Shown in pieces: positions 56,451 to 64,000 of a DNA stretch of 64,000 bases. The notes beneath the pieces are model-generated. The model was given only the letters and a program-made list of their open reading frames with translations, had not been told where the DNA came from and made no database searches. Each line of letters starts with the position of its first letter. The first letter of the stretch is position 1. Position numbers and translations under genes: made by a program. The stretch is from Adiantum capillus-veneris (taxonomy: Eukaryota > Streptophyta > Polypodiopsida > Polypodiales > Pteridaceae), in NCBI GenBank assembly GCA_014529385.2, contig CM043950.1:72268435-72332434 (forward strand), in the 5' to 3' direction.

Positions 56451-57829
56451 CATACCACACATTTAGAAACATACTCTTGTATGTTTGCTTTCATGGTGGG
56501 CCAATAGAAATATGTTTCAATCCCCTTTAGGGTAGACTGAATCCCTTTATGCCTTGCATAAGGAGGAGCATGAGATTCATACAGTACTTTCTCACGTAAT
56601 GAGCTAGTAACGCATAGTCTATTGCCGTAGAGAAGATAACCATCTTGTAAAGTAAATGGTTCCTCTTTCTTCCCTAGTGCAAGGGCTGAAATCACATCTC
56701 TAAAGTCGGGATCAATAGCATACTCATCTATCATAGAAGATAGATCTTTGTGAGTTTCTATGGAAACCACATTCACTCCCGACCGTCTTGAGAGTGCATC
56801 CGCTACTTGATTAAGCTTGCCAGCAATGTGAGCAATATGAAAATGAAATTGAAAAAGAAAGTTTCCCCACCTCATTTGTTTGTCAGAGAGCTTCGTCTGC
56901 ATCATGAAGTACTTAAGACTTTGGTGATCTGTTTGCAGAATAAAAGGAAGTCCCCAATAAATAGTTATTCCATGAGTCTAAGGCATGTAGAACTGCGAGG
57001 AGCTCATTTTCATATATGGCTAGAGGTTGCTCAACAGGGTCAGCCTTCGACTTTCATAGCCTATGGAGTGCCCTTCTTGAAGAAAAAAATCTCCAAGGAA
57101 ATCACCACCAGCATCACATTGGACCTCAAATGGCTTTGAGAGATCCAGTAGTGTAAGCACAAGTTGAGAGATAAGCTTCTCTTTAAGGTTTTTGAAAGCA
57201 TTGTTCTCCTTGGCAGACCATGTGTACGTAACATTTTTCTTTGTTAGGTCATGTAATGGTCCTGCTATTAGTGAGAACTTTTCTATGAAGCATCTATAGT
57301 ATGCGCACATACCTATAAAGCTTCTTAATTCATGAAGATTCCTTGGTTTAGGCCATCCTTTTATTACCTCTAACTTTGATGGATCCATTTGGATGCCATA
57401 TTGAGAGATAATGTGACCTAAATACTGAATCTCTTGTAAGAAAAAATCACTTTTCTTTCGATTAACATAAAGTTTATTCTCTCCTAGAACTTGAAATATT
57501 ACCTGGAGGTGTTGCTTGTGTTTGTCTAATGAATTAGAGTAGATGATGATATCATCAAAGAACACTCCAGTAAAGGTTCGAGGAGGCCTAAATAACTTCT
57601 CCATCAAGTGGTTGAATGTGGCTGGTGCATTGGTGAAGCCAAAAGGCATGACAATGTATTCGTAAAGAACAAATGTAGTGCAAAATGCGGTCTTTACAAT
57701 GTCTTGATCAACTATGCTTATTTGATGATAGACACTTTTTAGGTCAATCCTACTGAAGTAGGTGGATCCTTGTAGCTTATCAAATAGGTCTTCTACCCGT
57801 GGAACGGTAAAGTGACCCTATTTAGTTCT
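56451..57829 (-). pseudogene. Chromovirus RT (C-terminal), RNase H, integrase zinc domain
   Basis: RT: VPRVEDLFDKLQGSTYFSRI (catalytic Asp in RID), MPFGFTNAPATFNHLMEKLF, GVFFDDIIIYSNSLDKHKQH (FFDD box intact), YLGHIISQYGIQMDPSKLEV, ELRSFIGMCAYYRCFIEKFS. RNase H: KPFEVQCDAGGDFLGDFFLQ (Asp kept), stops, then TDHQSLKYFMMQTKLSDKQM. Zinc domain: ESHAPPYARHKGIQSTLKGI and YVSKCVVCQKMKFDRGKQPR (C-x2-C). Same frame as 57,830-59,392 but interrupted by stops. The template-binding segment just before PRVEDLF is shortened. Confidence 0.88.
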
Positions 57830-59392
57830 CTATAGTCGACACACATACGATACGGGGTCTTTCTTTTGCGCTAGTAGCACATGAGAACAAAATGGAGCTG
57901 AGCTAGGCCTAACCTTGCCCTTCTCAACTAACTCATGCACTTGCCGCATAATATCCTCTTGTTGGGCTTGAGAAACTCTATAAGGAGGTTTGTTAGGTGG
58001 TAAACTTCCTGGAAGAAGTTCAATTGCTCGGTCATCATTGCCTCGTTCAGGAGGTAGCTCACAAGGGATGTCGTCAATAAAGACATCTTGAAACCCCTTG
58101 AGAAAATTGGATAACTCTAATTCCTTTTGATTGTTTATATTTTCTTTTGCTAAAACATTAGGTTCATTTTGAAAATCTTTAACAAAAATCATGTACACGG
58201 AAATAGAGCTCTTTATTGACTTGTTGAAAGCTTGTGTATGTACAATGGGTATAGTGTTACCCATTTCCTTAGCATCTATATACATATCTTTTTCCCTGAA
58301 CTTAAAGGAGATTCTCCTTTCAGGGAATTTAACATTCGCAGCCATGGGATCAAACCATGGTGCCCCTAGGATTACATCTTCATGCTTGAGAGGAGAGATA
58401 AAGAAGTCCTCTTTGTCCACGTAGCTTTGGACATAAAGCCTCAATTTCCCGATTAAGGGAGTGACTGAAGCTTCTTGCCCCTTGAAAGCACCGCAACGGG
58501 TAGGACATCTCCCATCTCGTAGGCTTGTATTCCTAGCTTGGTGGCCAACTCTGTAGATAATCAGATTGTGAGTAGAACCAAGTTCAAAGAGAATAAAAGC
58601 ATTATGTTCTCTTACCTTTCCCCAAGCATGGCATAGAAAAGATCCTTTGTGGTGAATTTCCTCCTCTTGGATTTTGACCAAGGTAGCTCCAGGAGGTTCA
58701 TGGCGGATGTTCTTTTGGGGACAAGCACGGTACACATGCCCTTGCTCTCTGCACTTGAAACAATAGTTATCCTTGCGATAACGCTCAAGCTCTTTAGAAG
58801 AGAGTTTATTTTTTCCTTTGTAAACTCCCTTCTCTTTAGATTTGTTGGAGTTTCCTTTAGGAGACTTTTGGACATTGTCCTTCCCCTTAGGCTCATTGGA
58901 ACCCTTGTTTTTTATGGTCTTAGAATTTCTTTTAGCCCCTATTTGGAAATTGATTCGCGAGGCCACCATAGTATGGTGTATAGCCACCGATATGGTGTGT
59001 TGCCTTTGGGAGTTGACATACTCCATCATTTCTTCAGTTAAGCCCGCACAAAATTGTTGCTTTTTCTCTCCAAAATCAAACTTCTTGAAGAGAGTGTCTT
59101 TGAGTTGTAAGTACCAAAACTTGTCTACATATTTGTGAATGGATTCATAGGGAGAGAGCTTCAAGATTCTCCATTCGGTGAGTACTTTGTCTTTGGCATC
59201 GGTGGCCAAAAACTGCTTCATAATGGAAGCTCTTAAAGCTTTCCATGTTTGTGGAGCTTCATGTTGGACCGTAGGCTCAGAACACCATTGCTTGGCGGAC
59301 TTTTGAAAGTGCATAGCTACATGGCGTAGCTTAGAGGACTCCATGAAGACCTCATCTCCAAATGCCGCATCGAATTGTTGAATAAAGGCCAA
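57830..59392 (-). pseudogene. Chromovirus gag core, zinc knuckle, protease and RT start
   Basis: 520 codons without stop. Gag core: QQFDAAFGDEVFMESSKLRH, TWKALRASIMKQFLATDAKD, SPYESIHKYVDKFWYLQLKD. A Lys-rich tail precedes the knuckle CFKCREQGHVYRAC (C-X2-C-X4-H-X4-C). The protease strand is FILFELGSTHNLIIY: the catalytic Asp of DxGxTHN is replaced (ELGSTHN). LKHEDVILGAPWFDPMAANV is the second half. The RT begins ELPPERGNDDRAIELLPGSL, PPNKPPYRVSQAQQEDIMRQ, and breaks at VSYVCRL. The long open frame with a lost protease Asp suggests few inactivating steps. Confidence 0.9.
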
Positions 59393-60208
59393 GACTTTGT
59401 CCGTAGTACCAAAAGTTTCATCATAGGTAAGGAAAGAGATGCTCTTCCCTCCCTCTTTGAATTTATTGAGCTTGGATGACCTCTTCCATGCGGCATAGGA
59501 TTTCCTATGGCCTCTTCTTTTTTATGGTTCAAAGGTTGCACCATCACTTTCTTCAGAAGATGAAGAATTTGAGGAAGATGGAGAAGAGGGTGACCTCTTT
59601 CTTGCCTTTTCCTTTCCTTGATCTTCTTTGCCTTCACCATCACTTTCATAAGAGGAAGAGGATGAAGAAGATGGAGAAGAGGGTGTCCTCTTTATCGCCT
59701 TTTTCTTCTCTTGCTTTTTGTCATCCTTCTTTGAAGTATGTTGTGGAGAAGTATGTGATGGTCTTCTCCGTTTTGGAGGTGAGGGAGAGCGTTTAGCCCG
59801 TCATCTTAGTGGAACCATCTCCACTGAGGTGGCAAGAGACTCACTTCTTTCTCATTCCTTTGGTGGAGGCTCTTGAATTCTCCTTTGAGAAGGAGATGCG
59901 TCATCAAGGAGAAAATTTCTGAGGCCTTCATATGGATCCTCTTCTTCTTCCGGAATCGGAGAGAGGCCTCTTTTGGAAGTCTTGCAAGGAGGGTTCCTAG
60001 GTGCTCTCTTGTCATGGTGGGGAGCTTGGAGAATCCCATGAGCATGAAGCTGTCGTTGCACTTCACTTTGGAGGGATGTATTGCCCATGGATTGTTGAAG
60101 CCTAGAAACAAGATAGTTAACAAGCATTGGGTCATCATTAGTAGCTTGCTCATTAGAAAAATCAAAGTTATCAATAGTAATTTCACTCTCTTTACTATTG
60201 TCAGCCAT
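59393..60208 (-). pseudogene. Chromovirus gag N-terminal region
   Basis: ATG at 60,208: MADNSKESEITIDNFDFSNE, then an acidic segment (GLSPIPEEEEDPYEGLRNFL) to a stop at about 59,850. The same frame continues with two more stops (about 59,800, 59,525) through duplicated Ser-rich blocks (KRTPSSPSSSSSSYESDGEG and KRSPSSPSSSNSSSSEESDG). The repeated acidic/serine block is an in-frame internal duplication of about 100 bp. Confidence 0.8.
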
Positions 60209-60597
60209 TCTAACAACTTTTAGGTGTACTTTGGCACTTCAAGCCCTAGTTTCTACTCCTCTTTACCCCTTTAGAAAAATCACTCAAGATATTGTACCCG
60301 TGGCTCGAATACCATTAATTCGAAGGAAAAGAAGAGAGGGTCATTCAACACCAAAACAACACCGGCTCCTATCAAGATTTTAATAGCTCAATAGTGGTTA
60401 AGTCATAGGCAAGCCCCGTACGACTGCACTATTAAGACCATAGCTCTTGACGGTGATGCCCTGTCAATTTCACAAAGGCAGGCGCACTGCAAGGCTGAAA
60501 AATCCCTGTTCTACTTACTCACATGCAATTAATAGTACCAACCATTCATAGCTAGCTTGAGGGCCTCCCTTATTGAGGAAGAAAAGAGAAACCTTGT
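60209..60597 (-). other. Chromovirus leader
   Basis: 390 bp between primer site and gag ATG; non-coding. Confidence 0.65.
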
Positions 60598-60609
60598 GCT
60601 CTGATACCA
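60598..60609 (-). promoter_or_regulatory. Primer binding site of minus-strand chromovirus
   Basis: Minus strand TGGTATCAGAGC, one base inside the LTR end ..GTTACA. Confidence 0.92.
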
Positions 60610-60610
60610 A

Positions 60611-61769
60611 TGTAACATTTAATGGCCTAGTAACATGTGTGTAGCGGAAAATAGCATGAACATAGTGAGCATCTCATTAGAATAGATTCTTAATGAGAAT
60701 AACAAGAGTGCTAGGGTGGAGAGAGCAACAAAAATTATAACGCCTAGTTAGATAGCATGAACAATACTTCAAAAGAGAGAAAAACTAATCAATTGATAAC
60801 AGTTGAGGACTGGATTTTCATGGAGCCGGTCCCCCCTTCAAAAGGCTTTGTATTATGCTTTCTCCCATCGAGAGAGACATTTTACAATACAATTCTTTGT
60901 GCTCCTTCAAGACTAGCTAGTGCAATGAAGATGGAAACTTTATGCACTGAGCAAAAAAGTTATCAAACACACATCAGTTCCGTCACGGTCTCAGACCCAA
61001 GACCTCACACACCTTCAAAGATGGTGAGAGCTAGCGGGGTATGAGAGTAGATTGAGAGGAAGAAGGAGCATTCTTATGAGAAAGATGTACATCTCCTCAC
61101 ATAATCACTCGTGTTAGCATAGCTTAGATTAGTAATTAGCATGGTAGAGGATATGAGCATGCATTGAAGCTTGGCTCTTGGTTGAATTTTCATCACAAAG
61201 CCAAGAGTTGTTGGTGTATGTCTCCCTTCTCACAAGCTTGGAGTAGGTGTAAAAGTTTTTGCTTCACACATGAGATTGTGTGAGTGTGTGTGTGATAATG
61301 CTTTGCAGAAATCACTCCCCTGTCTCTCTTGGTCGACCCCTCTTGCTATTTGCTCATCCTCACACCTCATTGAACCTCCCCAGGCCTAGCCAATGGAAAT
61401 TAAGAAACATAAGTGATAGACTTCTGAGATGTGTCCCCATTTCCCCTTTTGTGAGAGCTTTAGGTAATTATTTAATTCAAGTAAACTCTCATTGGACCCC
61501 TTTGCCTCTTGGCCAATAGGAATCAGGCAAGCCATTGGGCTCTTGAATGCTCATTGGACCCCTTGGGAGACTGTCCAATAGTCTTCTATAGAGATTAATT
61601 CTTATTGGTTCTTTTATTAAGTGTTTTTAAATTAATTAAACTAGATTTTCTCTAGCCTAATTCTCATTGGTCTACCTCCAAGGCCATCCAATAGGAATTG
61701 AGTACACCTTGTGGGCATCTGGGCTAGCGAGCTGACATGTGTCCCTCATTCCCTTTTTGTAAAGGGAGC

Positions 61770-61840
<71 letters not shown>

Positions 61841-62191
61841 TGTGTGAGTTTCTCTTTCGTCTCCTACTTCTAGGGCTTGCCCCCTCCTATGTAGGGATGG
61901 TTGAAGACTTTTGGGACACACACAAAGCATCCAAATTTTCTAAGCTTTTGACCTTTGGAAAGAACCTTTGAATTTTGGAACCTTAGCATTTTGGAAGTCT
62001 TAATGGGATGAACCTTAGAGTCTTTTAAGCCCATTGCTGCACATTGCTCTTTTGCAAATGGCCCCCCTTTTTTATCCCTATTTTCCCTCCTTTGGATTCC
62101 TACTGTGGCCGGGTCTGCTAACTTAACCAATATTCTAGCCTTTGAACATGAGAAAATCATTTAGGAGATTTAGATATTGATTATTATGATA
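60611..62191 (-). repeat. 5' LTR of minus-strand chromovirus (intact copy)
   Basis: 1,581 bp. Plus strand begins TGTAACATTTAATGG, ends ATTGATTATTATGATA (expected ..CA, here ..TA). Contains a (TG)n run, 61,771-61,846, which is much shorter in the other LTR. GTTAG follows. Confidence 0.92.
61771..61846. repeat. (TG)n microsatellite within LTR
   Basis: About 31 TG units, one TA interruption, then more TG. The counterpart near 54,577-54,594 has only a handful of units, so the expansion followed insertion. Confidence 0.95.
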
Positions 62192-62289
62192 GTTAGTGAG
62201 ACCTTTTCCCAAAAATTCCCTTATCACAGGAAAAAACAGACTCCGTGGTACAAAAACACAGACATAATGGTTGAAATTTAATATATTTT

Positions 62290-63636
62290 ACAATACTTAT
62301 TTATTTGTGGAATAGATAAACCAAAAAAAACCATGGTATTCATATGTGAAAAACTCATGCAACTAGCAGCAAGAAGATGATTAGAAACCCCTGAATTTTG
62401 TCTTCTCTCATCCAATGAAGAAGAAATTTGTCAAGCCGTAGGGTCTTATACCCAAGAAATTGGGCAAGAAACACCATTGGAATACTCACTCCCATATCTT
62501 ATGGGAAATTTTAAAATTCACAAAATGGACTTTAGATGGATCACTAATGCACATAACTATGTATTTACTCCTGCTACAACTATAATCACTAAATTACTCA
62601 AAGCATTAAGACAAGGATTTATAGAGTACACTAAAATCATACATAAAAAGCTACACACTTTTTCTGCGACACAAACCAATGGGTATTGGATGATTAATAA
62701 TCAATATGATTTTTTGATTAATCTACCAAAACATATCACAAACATTCATTCATCTGACATAACATCATGTTATGAGGCTATCCCGGCATGCATGGATTAC
62801 TTGAAGTACTTGACAACATTATTAAACTCATAAAAACTATGAAATATCTTGGCTTTAAGAAAAATCGCAAGCAGATTGTGCTTACCAAAAAGAAAAGTGA
62901 TTTTTTTTAGACATTTGAATATTTACACAATATTAATGAATTTGTCCTTGATAATTATTTTACCAAATTAGGCAAACATATTTATTGACAGTAAAACAAT
63001 TTTCCATTGGGGTACAACTGCTCTCCATTATGGTGTAATTTGTATTTAGCATGGTTTGAAATAGAATACATAAAAAATTTATCTCATCTTGCACGGTATA
63101 ATATAATGAAGGATTTCTTAAACTCATGGAGATATATGGATGATTTGTTATTTGCTAATAATTCCTTTATTTTGCAATGTCTAGACCACAAAAAACCCTT
63201 GTCCCATGATGACCCCTTTACTATTTACCCTTTAGACATTATTGGGACAAAAGCTACACACAAGGAAAACCAAGTAACATATTTAAATACATTTATCCAA
63301 TTATGTGAACCAGTAGAAGGGAAGTATGCTACATACAACACATGGAAAAAAGACAAGTTACCATGTCCCGACGTATCATTTATACATGCAGCCAGTAATC
63401 GACCAAAAAGGATGGCATATAATGTATGCATATCACAGGTTCTTCCCATACTATACAATGCATCCCAAGAGTCATATACAGTAACAGATTTAAATAAGCT
63501 TATTTCTATGTTTGTAGATAATGGTTCCAAAAAAGAGAAGATTGCTACATGTATTACCAACTTCATTGAAGAAAATAAATTTCTTGGCATTAGATTTACC
63601 ATCAATACCTTAAAACATAGAACTGGTAGAGGATAG
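62290..63636 (+). pseudogene. Penelope-like reverse transcriptase
   Basis: In order: CGIDKPKKTMVFICEKLMQL (PLE-type DK..vFiC motif), YLMGNFKIHKMDFRWITNAH (KIHK..RxI motif), DITSCYEAIPACMDYL (motif A with catalytic Asp, SxYxxIP pattern of PLE), GYNCSPLWCNLYLAWFEIEY (motif B), WRYMDDLLFANN (motif C, YMDD), FTIYPLDIIGTKATHKENQV, TYLNTFIQLCEP, RPKRMAYNVCISQVLPILYN. KIHK, IYP and the late YLNxxI elements separate it from gypsy, copia, LINE and group II RTs. Stops and frame changes between 62,830 and 63,005. About 30 residues after the last RT-associated block the frame ends; no GIY-YIG nuclease follows. Confidence 0.8.
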
Positions 63637-63708
63637 TTCCACTTGATGGCCTATCCTCCATCAAGTGCACCTTTTCTCAGGGATGAGGGAGGGCCACACA
63701 CACACAGT

Positions 63709-64000
63709 ACACGCATAGTATATTGGACACATGCCACATCTAGATAAACCTACAATATCACGGACATGGATGCACACACACACACACGATATAGTTTTTG
63801 TTGGAAAAAAGGACACAAATATTGATGATATTACAACTGAGATGTACTTATTATTTTTTTAAATGACATAGGCAACTACTTCACTTGCAGAGAAGTGATG
63901 GACGGGAATAATAACATGCAACTACTTCACTTGCAAAGGAGTGATGGATGGGAATGATAACAGAGTATTGCTCCAGGCAATACACAATTGGAATTTTTAA
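63709..64000 (+). repeat. Right direct repeat flanking the Penelope-like element
   Basis: Same orientation as 29,537-29,775. A segment of about 45 bp (CAACTACTTCACTTGCARAG..GGATGGGAAT) is duplicated at about 63,872-63,960 in this copy only. Extends past the window end. Confidence 0.8.

Larger units (their letters stand above)
62192..64000 (+). mobile_element. Penelope-like element, 3' half
   Basis: Begins directly after the chromovirus LTR with no N-terminal coding half, contains the RT (62,300-63,636) and enters the right direct repeat (63,709 onward), which runs off the window. Inferred continuation of 29,537-34,365. Confidence 0.72.

Noticed and set aside
62192-64000. Telomeric repeats next to the PLE RT
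   Set aside because: No TTTAGGG-type array seen near either half, so telomere association is not supported here.

Overview
The window is transposon-dominated plant nuclear DNA. I recognise no host protein-coding gene, rRNA or tRNA gene. Plant origin is shown by Ty1/copia and Ty3/gypsy elements primed by initiator-Met tRNA (TGGTATCAGAGC-type sites), chromodomain gypsy elements, a Tat-type gypsy with a second RNase H, an L1-type LINE with a plant zf-RVT C-terminus, and a tRNA-headed SINE-like repeat. A Penelope-like reverse transcriptase suggests a large-genome lineage such as a fern, lycophyte or gymnosperm, but the species cannot be fixed from sequence alone.

Left part, 1-8.6 kb: a copia integrase fragment (+) abuts a 5' copia fragment (-). 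Then come a 188-bp tandem duplication, an unidentified coding remnant, a tRNA-like SINE head and a badly decayed gypsy pol (+, 6.4-8.3 kb).

First nest, 8.6-28.6 kb: an old minus-strand gypsy of the same family as the 6.4-8.3 kb copy is broken by three independent insertions. These are a 257-bp MITE (9,419-9,675), a plus-strand chromovirus with 122-bp LTRs (10,470-18,884, TSD CTCTA) and a GC-rich L1-type LINE (21,635-28,349, 14-bp TSD). The chromovirus is itself interrupted by a 2.55-kb non-autonomous LTR element (12,226-14,777, TSD ATGGC) carrying a 171-bp tandem array. LTR divergence counted by eye (about 9/122 outer, 2/142 inner) agrees with the nesting order.

Second nest, 29.4-64.0 kb: the outermost unit appears to be one Penelope-like element. 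Its N-terminal half lies at 31.8-34.36 kb and its RT half at 62.2-63.6 kb, and near-identical direct repeats lie outside both (29.54 and 63.71 kb). The two halves are separated by a minus-strand chromovirus (34,366-62,191, TSD GTTAT/GTTAG). One LTR of that chromovirus is split by a non-autonomous minus-strand LTR element with 175-bp LTRs (34,882-53,907, TSD GCTTA). That element was invaded by a Tat-type gypsy (+, 39,370-52,612), which in turn was invaded by a copia element (+, 42,147-47,634, TSD CCCAG). This makes five tiers, four of them inserted, three with matching or near-matching TSDs.

All coding regions carry stops, frameshifts or lost catalytic residues, so I treat them as pseudogenes. 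Mobilisation, if any, would depend on proteins supplied from elsewhere in the genome. Boundaries with TG..CA ends and TSDs are firm to the base; domain edges inside decayed coding regions are approximate.
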